Positions 29,028 to 39,225 of a DNA stretch of 64,000 nucleotides are shown here, piece after piece. The translations under genes were made by a program, and so were the position numbers. Within the stretch, counting starts at the first letter, position 1; each line of letters opens with the position of its first letter. The stretch comes from Agromyces marinus (lineage in GTDB: Bacteria > Actinomycetota > Actinomycetes > Actinomycetales > Microbacteriaceae): the NCBI RefSeq assembly GCF_021442325.1, contig NZ_CP087879.1, forward strand, positions 1,922,001-1,986,000. The letters run 5' to 3'. Under the pieces are notes generated by a model. The model was not told the DNA's origin and did not search any database. It was given only the letters and a program-made list of their open reading frames with translations.

Positions 29028-30322
29028 GGGCGGACCCTCCTCACGAGACGGGAGAGCTCGTCGAGCGCACCGACCGTGACGACGGTCGACTCGCCGACGC
29101 GCGTGATGCGCGACGGCGCGCCGAGCTCGGCGCGGAACGCCAGGATCTGCGTGTCCGAGCCGAAGACGGTCTCGACCGCCCGGAACTCCGCGAGCGGCGC
29201 GAGTGAACCGCCGATGACGATCACGACGCTCGGCGCCGCGGCCCGTCGTGCGGCCTCGCGGACGACGTCGCGGATCCGCCCCGGTCCCTGTTCGCGCGGT
29301 GCGATCCGGCAGGTGTCGTCGAGCAGGGCCGTCGGCGTGGCCGTTCCCAGCCGCAGGCGGTCCGTCGCAGCCTCGAGCTGCGTGGCGTCGCGGATCACCT
29401 GAACGCCGAGGGATGCGAGCATCGACACGGCGAGCTCGAACTCGTCGTCCGAGGCGTAGTGCTCGGCCGTGGTCGCCTGGACGAGCAGCAGCTGCGATCG
29501 ACGGGTCTCCTCGTACTGGCGGACCATGAGCTGCCCGGTTCGCGCCGAGGTGCGCCAGTGGACGTTGCGGAGCGCGTCGCCGGGCTCGTACGCGCGGAGC
29601 GCGTGGAACGAGATGTCGTTGTCGGTGATGGTCTTGGTGACCTCGCCCTCGAGGTCGCGGACCAGCCCCGCCGCCGAGGGCTTCAGGCGAGCGGTGACGG
29701 GGTGCACGAACAGGTCGACGGGCTCGGTCCAGCGCACCTCGCGGCGCAGCAGTCCGAGCTGGTCGCCGCGCACCGACGTCGCCGGTCCGGCGACGATCAC
29801 GGCGCGGCGCTGCGTCGGGACCGCGAACAGCTCCTCGTGCTCTGCGCCGGCCGCGATCGTCGGGATGACGAACTCCGCGAGGCCCTGACCCACCGGCAGT
29901 TCGAGCTGCGAGGGCACGGATGCCGCGTCGCCGGCGTTGTGCACGACGAGCCGGCCGAGCGCGCGCTCGCCCGCGATGACGCGCCGCGGCTGGAGCTCGA
30001 TGCCGACCCGGTAGCGCAGTGGGCCGAACACGAACGGGATCGCGATGAGCATGGCCGCCGCGAGCGTCGCTCCGACGAACGCGAGCTCGATCCATCCGAG
30101 CGCCCAGGCCAGCGCGAACGAGACGCCGCTCGCGGCGAGCACGAGCCATCCGACCGGTGAGATCAGTGAGGTCACGGGCGCAGCGAACGAGCGCACCGCG
30201 CCGCCGGCGCGGCGCGCCGCGCGGGCGGCGGAGCGCCCGGACGCCGCGAGGGACCGAGCCGCCGAGCGCAGCGCGATCCGGTTCTGGGACGGCGGAGCGG
30301 GCGCCGACACGCCCCGGCTCAT
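29024..30322 (-). CDS. DUF58 domain protein (second locus)
   Basis: 432 residues: a basic Ala/Arg-rich N-terminus of about 50, two membrane helices (about 52-95), then a DUF58 domain with YEPGDALRNVHWRTSARTGQ. The ATG overlaps the moxR stop (ATGA) and its stop overlaps the next GTG (GTGA), so it is tightly coupled on both sides. It is paralogous to the DUF58 gene at 11388-12758 but has a longer basic N-terminus. Confidence 0.88.
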   Translation of the reverse strand: MSRGVSAPAPPSQNRIALRSAARSLAASGRSAARAARRAGGAVRSFAAPVTSLISPVGWLVLAASGVSFALAWALGWIELAFVGATLAAAMLIAIPFVFGPLRYRVGIELQPRRVIAGERALGRLVVHNAGDAASVPSQLELPVGQGLAEFVIPTIAAGAEHEELFAVPTQRRAVIVAGPATSVRGDQLGLLRREVRWTEPVDLFVHPVTARLKPSAAGLVRDLEGEVTKTITDNDISFHALRAYEPGDALRNVHWRTSARTGQLMVRQYEETRRSQLLLVQATTAEHYASDDEFELAVSMLASLGVQVIRDATQLEAATDRLRLGTATPTALLDDTCRIAPREQGPGRIRDVVREAARRAAAPSVVIVIGGSLAPLAEFRAVETVFGSDTQILAFRAELGAPSRITRVGESTVVTVGALDELSRLVRRVRP

Positions 30323-31287
30323 GCCGCGCGGTACGCCGGGGGCGCGATCTCGGAGAGGACCTTGCCGACGATCTCCTCGGCCCTCACGCCGGCGAACTCC
30401 GACTCGGGGTCGACGATGATGCGGTGTGCGAGCACCGGAACCGCGAGTTCCCGGATGTCGTCCGGCGTGACGTAGGTTCGTCCGCGCGAGATCGCCCGGG
30501 TCTTGGTGGCACGCGCGAGTGCGAGCGCCCCGCGCATGCTGACGCCGAGCGCGGAGTCGCGGTGGTCGCGGGTCGCGGAGACGATCTGGTTCAGGTAGCC
30601 GAGCACCGCGGCATCCACGTGCACCTGGGCCGCGAGCTGCGCCATGGTCGTGACCGAGCTGGCGGCGATGATCGGCGAGACCTTCGATGCGCGAGCGCGG
30701 TTGGCCGAGTCGAGCAGGAGGGTGACCGCCGTGTCGTGGTCGGGGTAGCCGAGCGAGGTCTTGATGAGGAAGCGGTCGAGCTGCGCCTCGGGCAGCGAGT
30801 AGGTGCCCGCCTGCTCGACGGGGTTCTGGGTCGCGATGACCATGAACGGACTGCCGACCTCGTAGCCGACGCCGTCGACCGTGACCCGCCCCTCCTCCAT
30901 GACCTCGAGCAGCGCCGACTGGGTCTTCGGGCTCGCGCGGTTGATCTCGTCTGCCAGGACCACGGAGGCGAAGATCGGGCCGCGGTGGAACTCGAACTGC
31001 CCCTTCGCCTGGTCGTAGATCGTGACGCCCGTGACGTCGGAGGGCAGCAGGTCGGGCGTGAACTGGATGCGCGAGTGCGTGCCGTCGAGCGTGTTCGCGA
31101 GCGCCTTCGCGAGCACCGTCTTGCCCGTGCCCGGGAAGTCCTCGAGCAGCACGTGACCCTCGGAGAGCATCGCCGTCACGACGAGCTCGATGATCTCGCG
31201 CTTGCCGAGGATGGCCCGGTCGACGTTGTCGACGAGCTTGGAGAAGGCGTCCTGGAACCAGAGGGCCTGGTCTTGGGTCACGGTCAT
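30319..31287 (-). CDS. MoxR-family AAA+ ATPase (second locus)
   Basis: 322 residues with Walker A FPGTGKT (about 51-57), Walker B VVLADE (109-114), FTPDLLPSDVTG and EINRASPKTQSALLE. It lies directly downstream of the giant exported-protein gene and is coupled by ATGA to DUF58. It probably remodels or assembles a partner encoded in the operon; the giant protein is the obvious candidate, but this is inference. Confidence 0.92.
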   Translation of the reverse strand: MTVTQDQALWFQDAFSKLVDNVDRAILGKREIIELVVTAMLSEGHVLLEDFPGTGKTVLAKALANTLDGTHSRIQFTPDLLPSDVTGVTIYDQAKGQFEFHRGPIFASVVLADEINRASPKTQSALLEVMEEGRVTVDGVGYEVGSPFMVIATQNPVEQAGTYSLPEAQLDRFLIKTSLGYPDHDTAVTLLLDSANRARASKVSPIIAASSVTTMAQLAAQVHVDAAVLGYLNQIVSATRDHRDSALGVSMRGALALARATKTRAISRGRTYVTPDDIRELAVPVLAHRIIVDPESEFAGVRAEEIVGKVLSEIAPPAYRAA

Positions 31288-31314
31288 GGTGGTTCGATCC
31301 TCGTGATGGTGGGT

Positions 31315-31360
31315 GGTCAGAGCTGGCCCCAGTGGGCGGTCAGAGTTGGCCCCAGTGGGA
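31315..31360. repeat. 23-base tandem duplication spanning the stop codon of the giant gene
   Basis: 31315-31337 and 31338-31360 are near-identical (two mismatches). The second unit carries the last codons and TGA of the giant gene (ending HWGQL). The first repeats them just past the stop in a different frame, because 23 is not a multiple of three. Confidence 0.85.
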
Positions 31361-34300
31361 CGTCTGGCTGTAGATGGTCTCGCCGCCTCGCACGAAGCGG
31401 ACGCGGACGGCGACGAACTCGTTCGGATTCACGGTGCCGAGACCGCTCGAGGTCTGCACGCTGCCGTTCCTCGACAGGCTGTGCGTCGACGTCGACAGGT
31501 TCTCCCACGGGTTGCTCGTGCTCCACCGCTTGTACTGGACGGTGAGCGAGTAGCTGCCGGGAGTGAAGTCCTGGTAGTTGGCGACGACATACCGGCATCC
31601 GTTGCAGTAGGGCGCAGCGCCCCCCTTGCTCACCGTGGCGCTCGGGCTCGGCGGGGGCGGGTTCGACACGCTGAAGGTCCTCGACGTGGCGGTGCCGGCG
31701 TTCCCGCTGCCCAGGTTCACCGCGCGCACCGCGACGGTGTGCGAGCCGGCACCGACTCCCGTGAACCGGTGGCTGCGGTCCTGCCCGGAGTTCTGCCATC
31801 CGCCGCCGTCGATCCGCACCTCGTACCTGACGGCTCCGCCGCCGGTGTTCGAGGGCGCGTTCCACGACACGTCGACGCTCGTGGTCGCGTACCCGTTGAC
31901 CTGCGTCGTCAGTCCGCCGGGCGCGCCGGGCGTGCCGTAGGGTGTCCGCGACGCGGACAGCGGCGACCACTGGCCCCATCCGATCGTGTTCTTCGCGCGC
32001 ACCCGGAACGTGTAGGCGGTGCCGTTGGTCAGGCCGGCGAACGCCTGGTTGACGCCGGCAGCGCCCGCGCCGAAGTCCCTGATCGTGCCGTTGTAGTCGA
32101 CCTGGTACCCCGTGATCGGCGAGTTGTTGTTCGCCGGCGCGGCCCACCGGATCGTCACGGACTGGTTCCCGGAGTTCTGGATCGACGGTGCGGCCGGGCG
32201 GTCCGGCACGTCGCGGACGACGACGTTCACGCGCCCCTGCACCTCGCGCGCGGGGTCGCGGGTGCCGTCCTGGATCCGGTAGATCACGCTGAGCGTTCCC
32301 GTGAAGCTCGCGCCGGTGCGGACGGTGATCCCGCTCGCCGTGTGCGACACCGAGGCCGCCGTGCCGACGCTCGACTGGTCGATCGCGGCCGACACGATGC
32401 GCAGGGGCGCGTCGGGGGCGAACGGGTTGAAGTCGTTCGCGAGCACGTCGATCGCCCTCGACTCGCTGACCTTCATGTCGATCGGCCCGTCGTCCTTCGC
32501 ATCGGGCAGCGCGCGTGTCGAGGAGACGACCTTCACGTCGACGTACCCGGGCACCGTGAACTCGTTGAACACGACGTCGAACCCGATGCGCGCCTGCGTG
32601 CCCGGCTGCACGCCGAGCGGGGCCGACAGCCTGAGGATCGAGCCCTCGACGACCTCGGCCACGATCTGGGCGCTCGCGCCGGTCAGGTTGCGGTACTCGA
32701 CGCGCTCGATGTTCTCGGGGTTGGGCTGGTACGTGGACGAGCGCAGGTCGACCTCGAGCGGCTGCTCGCCGGCCTGGACGGTCTCGCTGCGCGGCGTGAA
32801 CGTCGGCGGCGTGTCGTTGAAGTTCGGGTCGCCGACCGTGATCGGGATCGTCAGGATGGCGGTGCGCCCGACCGGGTCGGACGCGCTCTCGCCGTCGGTC
32901 ACCTCGAACGTCACCGAGGCCTGGCCGCGGTAGTCGCGTTCGGGAACGTACTGCAGCGAGGTTCCGTCGATGAAGGACTCCTCGGCCACGTTCGTCCCCG
33001 AAGCCGACAGGATCAGTGCGGGTTCCCCGGACGGCACCTCGACGAGGTCGTCGACGTTCCAGCTGATCCGGCCGTTCATCGGCACGATGACCTCGCCGAG
33101 TTCCTTCAGGTAGGGGGCCGGGAACTTCGCCTTCTCCTCGGCGATGAGCTCCTCCGGGGTCTTCGGCCGCTCGGTCTCCTCGGGCTTCTGCTCCTCCAGG
33201 GCCCGCTCGTCCTCCTGCTCGGGGTCGGGCACGGGCGGGACGATCACGAAGGCCATCGCGGAGAGGTCGTCGAGCTCGTTCGTGAGCCGGTACGCGACCG
33301 CGAAGCGTTCGTTCCCCGGCTCGACCGTGATCGTCCCGTCGCCGGCGACATCCGCTCGATCGGCGTTCGGCCCCTCGACCGCGACCGCGAGGTCCTCGAC
33401 GAGGCCGCCCGGGTTCGTGGCGTCCGCCAACGGGTCGACCGTGATCGGGGTGTCGTCGACGACCTCCTCGGGCTCGATGACCTGGTCCTCGGCGGTCGGC
33501 GGCTCGATGACCGCATCCTCGGTGACCGCGATCTGCAGGAAGGCGCTGTCGGCCCCGCCGCGGCCGTTGGAGATCTCGTACCGGACCGTGTACGCGGCCT
33601 CCTGCTCGGGGGCGGTCACGACGATGCGCCGGCGGTCGCGGATCTCGGCCTCGAGGTCCTCGTCGATCTCGGGCAGGTCGGCGATGTGCAGCTCGTAGCC
33701 GCTCGGATCCGAGTCGTTCAGGAGCACCTCGATCGACGCCGTGCGGCCGGGCTTCATCTCGATCGCGTCATCGACGGCCTTCGGCGGCAGTTGGACCACC
33801 GGCCGCGGGATGACGCCGATCCGGATCGTGCCCTCCGCCGATGCGCCGAGCGTGTCGCGCACCTCGTAGGTGAACGTGTCGGTGCCCGCCGAGCCCGGGA
33901 GCGCCTCGTAGGTGAACGACGTGCTCGTGCGCTCGACGATGCGGCCCAGGCTCGGGGTCGAGGCGATGCCGGTCAGGGTGACCGAGTCGCCGTCGGGGTC
34001 GAGCTGGTCGAGCGGCACGTCGACCTTGACACCCGAACCCGCGAACGTGCGCGAGGTCAGCGGCGTGGGCAGCGGGGCGCGGTTCTCACCGGCATCGCGC
34101 GGGACCACCGTGAAGCGCACGGTCGCGCGCGCCGACTGGTCGAAGTCGTCGCCGACCGTGTAGACCGCGCTGTACACGCCGGGCTCCTCGGGAGCCTGGA
34201 ACCGCACGGTGTCGCCGTCGACGAAGGCGAGCCCGTCCGGTGCCTCGACCTCGACGAGTTCGGGCAGCACGTGCATCGCCTCGGCGTCCGGGTGGGTGTC

Positions 34301-36712
34301 GTTCTCGAGCACGTCGACCGTGACGATGTCGCCGGCGCGCACGATCGCCCCGTCGTCGACCGCGACCGGGGGCTGGTGCTTGACGAGCGGCGGGACGGGA
34401 ACGATCGTGACGCTCGCGGTCGAGGACTCCACGCCGTCGGAGATCGTGTAGGCGACCTGGAGCTGCTGGTCGAGGGCCTGCGACGCCGTGATCCGGAGCA
34501 CGGTGTTGGTCAGGATCTCGACCGAGGCGAGGCCGTCGGCCTCGGAGTCGTCGATCGACTGGATCGCGAGCACCCGGCCCGAGGGCGAAACGTCGTTGGC
34601 GAGCACCGGGATGCTGAGCGGCTCCCCCGCCCGGAGGTACGCGGTGTCCTTCACCGCGATGGGCGGCTGCGCCTCAGCGGGCTCGTCGACGACCTGCACG
34701 CGGATGAGCCCGTTGCTCGTGGCCGCGCCCGCGCCGAGCGTGTAGAGGAAGACGTACTCCCCCGGCTCGGAGCTCGAGAAGGCGATCGTCCCCCGCTCGG
34801 GGTTCGGAACCACCGAGGCGCCATCGGGCGGGTCCTCGACGCCGAGCAGTTCGAGCCCGGCGCCCGACGGCGACAGGTCGTTCACGAGGGGCTCGATGAG
34901 CTCGGTCTCGCCGACGAACACGCGCGCGAAGTCGGGCGTGCCGACCGGGTTCAGGGTGCCGGTCGGCTTGACCTCGACCGTGAGCGTTCCGGCGGCCGTG
35001 GTCTGCCCGTCGGAGACCGCGTACTGCACCTCCTTCGTGCCGAGCTCGGAGGACTTGTGCTCGAAAGTGATCGTGCCGTCGGGGCTGAAGCGCACCTGGT
35101 CGCCGCCGGTCGGCGACGCGTTCACGAGGTAGAGGTCGTCCCCGTCGGGGTCGTTCCAGTCCGCGAGCAGGTTGTAGCCGATCTGCCTGCCCTGCTCGAC
35201 GCTGATCGCCCCCTGGCGCAGGGCGACGGGTGCGGCGTTCTCGGAATCGGGAACGATGCGAACGTCGACGGATGCCTCGGCGACGCCGCCGCGACCGTCG
35301 TCGACGCCGTAGCGGAACGACACGCTGCCTGCGGCGCCCTCCGCGGGAGTGAACTGCAGCGCGCGGCCGCCGTCGATGAGTTCGAGGCGGCCCGCGGCCT
35401 CGGTGACCTCCGAGGTCGACGAGATGGTCAGCACGTCGCCGTCGGGGTCGGTGTCGTTCTCGAGGACCTCGAGGATGGTCGTGCGTGCGGGGCGCACCCC
35501 GTACTCGTCCGGGCGGGCGACCGGGGGTCGGTTCACGTCGGTGCGTTCGGCGAGCGTGTCCTCGAAGGTCTGCTGGGCCGACTTCTCGTCGCCCTCGAGT
35601 TCGTCGCTCTCTTCCGGAGGCGTGACCTCTTCCCAGTTGTCGACGAGGCGCAGGTCGGAGTCGACGAGCCAGGCGTTGCCGTTCGCGAGGTCGTTCAGGA
35701 CGATCACGTCGCGGTTGACGCGGAACTCCAGGCGCGCACCCGCGGTCGGCTGGTCGATGACGACCGGTGCCGGCTCCTCGCCGTCGCACGCGAGCAGGTA
35801 GCGGCCCGAACCGCCCGCCCAGGCGCCGTGGGCGCACTCGCCCAGCCGCACGGGGGCCGCGACCTCGTCGGCCCCGGCCGCGGCGACCTCGCCGCCGTTC
35901 GGGATCGACAGGACGGCGCCTCCGCCGAGCGGGACCTCGAGCAGGCCGGTCGCGGTCGCCAGGAGCACCGAGTCGTGCTCGGGCCCGGACTGCTGGATCC
36001 GCAGCGCGGCCTCGGGCAGGTCGATCTCTCGATCGCCCACGACGACGGCGCCGCGCTCGGTGTCGAGCACGACGGCACGTTCGCCGACCGCGGCGAGCTG
36101 GTGCTCGCCGAACGCCGCCAGCTTCGAGGTGGTCGGTTCGGCCTGCGAGACCTCGAGGGTCACGAGCTCGTCGTCGGAGGGCGAGGTCGCGATGATCGTG
36201 CCCGCCTCCGACACCGCGACTCGGGCATCGGCTCCGAGCTCGGCGATCGGGTCGGTGCCCCGGAAGTCGAACGCGAGGTCGCCGTCGGCGGGCACCCGCC
36301 ACAGCTCGCCGTCCGGTGAGAGGACGGCGAAGACGTCGCCGCCGTAGGCCACCGTCGACGACGGCGGCACGTCGATGCGCTGGACCAGCGTGGTGAACGA
36401 GGGATCGATGCGCTCGATCGTTCCGACGGCCGGGTCGAAGAGGAAGGCATCCTCGCCGTGCTGGAACACGTCGACCTCGTTCGAGGCCGCCGCGACCGCG
36501 GCATCCAGTTCCTCGATCTGCCGGTTCAGCCGGCCTGCGAGCAGCTCCTCGCCGTTGGTGACCCACACCTCGCGGACCCGGAGATCGGGGTCGGTCACCG
36601 GGAAGCCCTCGTACGCCGCGGCGAACCCGACGGGCACGGCGACGAGCACGGCGAGGGTCGCGGCCGTGACGACGTTGCGGCGCGAGCTCGCCCAGGACCT
36701 CAAGCTGACCAC
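31340..36712 (-). CDS. Giant exported Ig-like/fibronectin type III repeat protein
   Basis: About 1790 residues. A basic start and hydrophobic stretch (about residues 12-32) form a signal anchor. A ~350-residue beta-rich region, possibly propeller-like, follows. Then come many cadherin/Ig-like repeats with NDTDPDGD-type calcium loops (VLENDTDPDGD, VLLNDSDPSG, VLENDTHPDAE). Two fibronectin type III domains follow, then a C-terminal domain with YCNGCRY that ends SQTSHWGQL. GTG 36712 is chosen for its GGGGGAG ribosome site; an in-frame ATG at 36787 would add 25 residues. It sits between the FHA-HTH gene and moxR. An extended cell-surface protein is inferred; the ligand is unknown. Confidence 0.88.
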   Translation of the reverse strand: MVSLRSWASSRRNVVTAATLAVLVAVPVGFAAAYEGFPVTDPDLRVREVWVTNGEELLAGRLNRQIEELDAAVAAASNEVDVFQHGEDAFLFDPAVGTIERIDPSFTTLVQRIDVPPSSTVAYGGDVFAVLSPDGELWRVPADGDLAFDFRGTDPIAELGADARVAVSEAGTIIATSPSDDELVTLEVSQAEPTTSKLAAFGEHQLAAVGERAVVLDTERGAVVVGDREIDLPEAALRIQQSGPEHDSVLLATATGLLEVPLGGGAVLSIPNGGEVAAAGADEVAAPVRLGECAHGAWAGGSGRYLLACDGEEPAPVVIDQPTAGARLEFRVNRDVIVLNDLANGNAWLVDSDLRLVDNWEEVTPPEESDELEGDEKSAQQTFEDTLAERTDVNRPPVARPDEYGVRPARTTILEVLENDTDPDGDVLTISSTSEVTEAAGRLELIDGGRALQFTPAEGAAGSVSFRYGVDDGRGGVAEASVDVRIVPDSENAAPVALRQGAISVEQGRQIGYNLLADWNDPDGDDLYLVNASPTGGDQVRFSPDGTITFEHKSSELGTKEVQYAVSDGQTTAAGTLTVEVKPTGTLNPVGTPDFARVFVGETELIEPLVNDLSPSGAGLELLGVEDPPDGASVVPNPERGTIAFSSSEPGEYVFLYTLGAGAATSNGLIRVQVVDEPAEAQPPIAVKDTAYLRAGEPLSIPVLANDVSPSGRVLAIQSIDDSEADGLASVEILTNTVLRITASQALDQQLQVAYTISDGVESSTASVTIVPVPPLVKHQPPVAVDDGAIVRAGDIVTVDVLENDTHPDAEAMHVLPELVEVEAPDGLAFVDGDTVRFQAPEEPGVYSAVYTVGDDFDQSARATVRFTVVPRDAGENRAPLPTPLTSRTFAGSGVKVDVPLDQLDPDGDSVTLTGIASTPSLGRIVERTSTSFTYEALPGSAGTDTFTYEVRDTLGASAEGTIRIGVIPRPVVQLPPKAVDDAIEMKPGRTASIEVLLNDSDPSGYELHIADLPEIDEDLEAEIRDRRRIVVTAPEQEAAYTVRYEISNGRGGADSAFLQIAVTEDAVIEPPTAEDQVIEPEEVVDDTPITVDPLADATNPGGLVEDLAVAVEGPNADRADVAGDGTITVEPGNERFAVAYRLTNELDDLSAMAFVIVPPVPDPEQEDERALEEQKPEETERPKTPEELIAEEKAKFPAPYLKELGEVIVPMNGRISWNVDDLVEVPSGEPALILSASGTNVAEESFIDGTSLQYVPERDYRGQASVTFEVTDGESASDPVGRTAILTIPITVGDPNFNDTPPTFTPRSETVQAGEQPLEVDLRSSTYQPNPENIERVEYRNLTGASAQIVAEVVEGSILRLSAPLGVQPGTQARIGFDVVFNEFTVPGYVDVKVVSSTRALPDAKDDGPIDMKVSESRAIDVLANDFNPFAPDAPLRIVSAAIDQSSVGTAASVSHTASGITVRTGASFTGTLSVIYRIQDGTRDPAREVQGRVNVVVRDVPDRPAAPSIQNSGNQSVTIRWAAPANNNSPITGYQVDYNGTIRDFGAGAAGVNQAFAGLTNGTAYTFRVRAKNTIGWGQWSPLSASRTPYGTPGAPGGLTTQVNGYATTSVDVSWNAPSNTGGGAVRYEVRIDGGGWQNSGQDRSHRFTGVGAGSHTVAVRAVNLGSGNAGTATSRTFSVSNPPPPSPSATVSKGGAAPYCNGCRYVVANYQDFTPGSYSLTVQYKRWSTSNPWENLSTSTHSLSRNGSVQTSSGLGTVNPNEFVAVRVRFVRGGETIYSQTSHWGQL

Positions 36713-36853
36713 AGTTCGTCTCCCCCGGTACGTTCCGTCGGTAGGGCGTCGGATGTCGCTGCCGGAGGACCGGCGGACGCGGATCAACCTAACATGCGGA
36801 GGAAATCCTCAGAAATGGGGAGTGCTCCCCACCGTGCGCGACGTCACCCGGCG

Positions 36854-37570
36854 TCATCCGGGTGCGCCGCGCGCCTCGCTCGCAGGCGGACGATCGAGCA
36901 GGTCGAGGTCGTCGGCGCTCACGAGCCGGGTCGCGACGGCGTACTCGACGAGCCTCGCGCGACGGTTCACCGCGAGCCTGCCCCGGCCGCCGCGCAACCC
37001 GTCGACGCCGACCTTGTCGAGCTTCTCGCACACGTTGTCGAGCTTGCGGTTGAAGGTGGTCATGCTCCAGCCGAGCCGCGCCGCGGCCTCGGCCGAGGAC
37101 GGCACTGTCGCACGGCCCGCGGTCGGCTGCGAGAGCACGTGTTCGGCGAGCGCGACGATGAGCTGCCGCTGGCTCGTCGTGAGCGTCACGGGCATGATCG
37201 TCGTCCCGTGCTCGGCGGGCGACGCGGTGAGCGAGGTGTTGTAGAAGTCCTCTTCGGCGTGGACGGTGAAGTCGTAGGTGGTCGCCCCCGCGCTGAACAT
37301 GACGTGCACCGACTTGAACACGAGCGGGAGCTTCGCGCCCGGCGCGACCCAGGACTGCACGCTCCCGGTGGCGTCGGAGACCGTCGCGGAGAGCAGTTGC
37401 CCGACGTTCGAGAGCCACCACAGCCCGAACTCGCTCGAGAGCGTGAGGAACGTGCGGTGCAGGTACGGGTTGTCGTCGATCGTCAGGTCGGACTCGCGGC
37501 CGATGGTGAACGTCGACCCCGGTTCGACGGTGTGCCACTCACCGCAGTACTCCACGCGGAGCGGCCTCAC
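36854..37570 (-). CDS. FHA domain protein with C-terminal helix-turn-helix-like region
   Basis: 238 residues. The N-terminal FHA-type domain includes FTIGRESDLTIDDNPYLHR. The C-terminal ~95 residues (from TLTTSQRQLIVALAEHVL, then EAAARLGWSMTTFNRKLDNV) look like a winged-helix/HTH module. GTG 37570 overlaps the kinase stop (GTGA). A phosphothreonine-reading regulator controlled by the neighbouring kinase is a reasonable inference. The N-terminal FHA lacks the clear SRxH/NG signature seen in its neighbours, so phosphopeptide binding is less certain. Confidence 0.75.
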   Translation of the reverse strand: MRPLRVEYCGEWHTVEPGSTFTIGRESDLTIDDNPYLHRTFLTLSSEFGLWWLSNVGQLLSATVSDATGSVQSWVAPGAKLPLVFKSVHVMFSAGATTYDFTVHAEEDFYNTSLTASPAEHGTTIMPVTLTTSQRQLIVALAEHVLSQPTAGRATVPSSAEAAARLGWSMTTFNRKLDNVCEKLDKVGVDGLRGGRGRLAVNRRARLVEYAVATRLVSADDLDLLDRPPASEARGAPG

Positions 37571-39225
37571 GACGTGCACTCCGTCACGGGCTCGGAGGTC
37601 TTGCTCCCGCGCTGCACCTGGACCTCGATGCACACCGTCTGCCCGGCCTCGACACCGTCGACGACGATCTCCGGGCCCTCGGCGACCGCGAGCGATCCGG
37701 CTCCGTCTGCCCGCTGCCAGCGATAGCGATCGCCCTCCTCGGCGCCTTCGTGCTGCACGGCGAACACCGCTCGCCCGCCGGCGATCGTGCCCGGGGCGAC
37801 CTCCGGGGTCGGCACGGTCGCGGCGACCACGGCGTTCTCGGGGGCCGACGGGGCGGCGAGGTCGTCATCGCCGTCGCGATCCGATCCGCCGCCGAGCACG
37901 ACGGCCGCACCGACCGCGGCGACGACGGCGAGCCCGGCGGCGACCGTGATCGCGGCGGCGACCGCGCGCCTGCGCCGAGACGGTGCGGCCGCTTCGGCCC
38001 GCTGGGCGGATGCCTCGGCCGAGCCTCGCCGGGGCGCCGCGAGGGTCGCTCCCTCGACCTGGTCGCCGACCCGATCGCCCGCCGCAGCCGCACGCGGTGC
38101 CGGGCGCATCACGGTGCCGTCGTCGACCTGGGCGACGGAGGCGATGGGCGCGGCGGACGCCACCGGCTGCGCCGAGACCTGCCGCACACCGCGCACCTGC
38201 GTCGCGTCCGAGCCCGGCCCCGCGTGCCCCCGCGTCGGTTCCGCCGGCCGGACCGGCGCCCTCGGGGCCGGCGCGGGATCGCGGGTCGCCGCGCCGAGGT
38301 TCGGGACCTCGATGCCGGTGACCGTGTACCCGAGTTCGAGCTCGATGCGCTGGAGCGCGCGGCCGAGTTCGACGGCGCTCTGGTAGCGCTCCGCGCGATC
38401 CACGGCCATGCCCGTGGCGAGCACGGCCTCGAGGCTCGCCGGGACGTCGTCGCGCCCGATCGGGGTGACCCGCCCGCGCTCGATGCGCCCGATGAGGTCG
38501 AGCGGGCCGTTCGGCCGCCCGGGGACCTCGAACGGCGTGCGCCCGGCCAGCAGCGTGTGCACGGTCGCCGCGAGCGCGAACACGTCGCTGCTCGGGTCGG
38601 GTCGCGGGTCGTCCTCGAACATCTCGGGCGGCGACCACGGCACGCTCATGCCCACCGCGGCGCGGTCCGAGCCGGACGCGGACCCGGTCGCCGATGCATC
38701 CCCGGCGAAGCTCATGGTGTGCACGGGGAGCTCGCCCTCGAGGTCGCTCGAGATGCCGAAGTCGCTCAGCGCCGGCCAGCCGTAGTCGTTGGTGAGCACG
38801 TTCGCGGGCTTGATGTCCCGGTGCAGGATGCCGGCGGCGTGCGCGGTCGCGACCGCGCCGGAGAGGCGGATGCCGGTGCGCAACGCGTCCTCGACGGTGA
38901 GCGGCTGCCGCTTGTACCGTTCCGACAGGCTCGGCCCCGAGCAGTACTCCATGACGAAGTACGGCCTGCCGTCGGCCGAGACGTCGGCGTGGAAGATCGT
39001 GACGATGAACGGGTGGGCCGACAGGCGCGCCATGAGGTTCGCCTCGGCGACGAACTGCGCGCGACTGGCCTGGTCGATGTCGTCGGCGAGCAGCACCTTG
39101 ACGGCGACCTTCCGGCGCGGAAGTCGCTGCTCGTAGAGGAAGACGTCGGCGAATCCCCCCGAACCGAGCAGCCCGAGGTGCGTGTAGCCGGGCAGCTCCG
39201 GCGGTACGGACGGCGTGCGGCGCAT
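37567..39225 (-). CDS. Membrane Ser/Thr protein kinase (PknB-like)
   Basis: 552 residues. The kinase domain has GSGGFADVFL (21-30), VAVKVL with Lys43, HRDIKPANVL (135-144) and SDFGIS (154-159), then SPPEMF. A ~120-residue Pro/Ala-rich juxtamembrane linker follows, then a single membrane helix at about 417-442 and a ~110-residue external domain containing two Cys. ATG 39225 overlaps the upstream FHA stop by one base (TGATG). All catalytic residues are present, so it should be active. Probable substrates are the FHA/MoxR/DUF58 proteins of the same operon (inference). Confidence 0.93.
   Translation of the reverse strand: MRRTPSVPPELPGYTHLGLLGSGGFADVFLYEQRLPRRKVAVKVLLADDIDQASRAQFVAEANLMARLSAHPFIVTIFHADVSADGRPYFVMEYCSGPSLSERYKRQPLTVEDALRTGIRLSGAVATAHAAGILHRDIKPANVLTNDYGWPALSDFGISSDLEGELPVHTMSFAGDASATGSASGSDRAAVGMSVPWSPPEMFEDDPRPDPSSDVFALAATVHTLLAGRTPFEVPGRPNGPLDLIGRIERGRVTPIGRDDVPASLEAVLATGMAVDRAERYQSAVELGRALQRIELELGYTVTGIEVPNLGAATRDPAPAPRAPVRPAEPTRGHAGPGSDATQVRGVRQVSAQPVASAAPIASVAQVDDGTVMRPAPRAAAAGDRVGDQVEGATLAAPRRGSAEASAQRAEAAAPSRRRRAVAAAITVAAGLAVVAAVGAAVVLGGGSDRDGDDDLAAPSAPENAVVAATVPTPEVAPGTIAGGRAVFAVQHEGAEEGDRYRWQRADGAGSLAVAEGPEIVVDGVEAGQTVCIEVQVQRGSKTSEPVTECTS

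Noticed and set aside
31313-36319. 1668-codon plus-strand open frame opposite the giant surface-protein gene
   Set aside because: Antisense shadow. The minus strand shows repeats, signal anchor and FnIII motifs; the plus frame is Arg/Val/Asp-rich without motifs.
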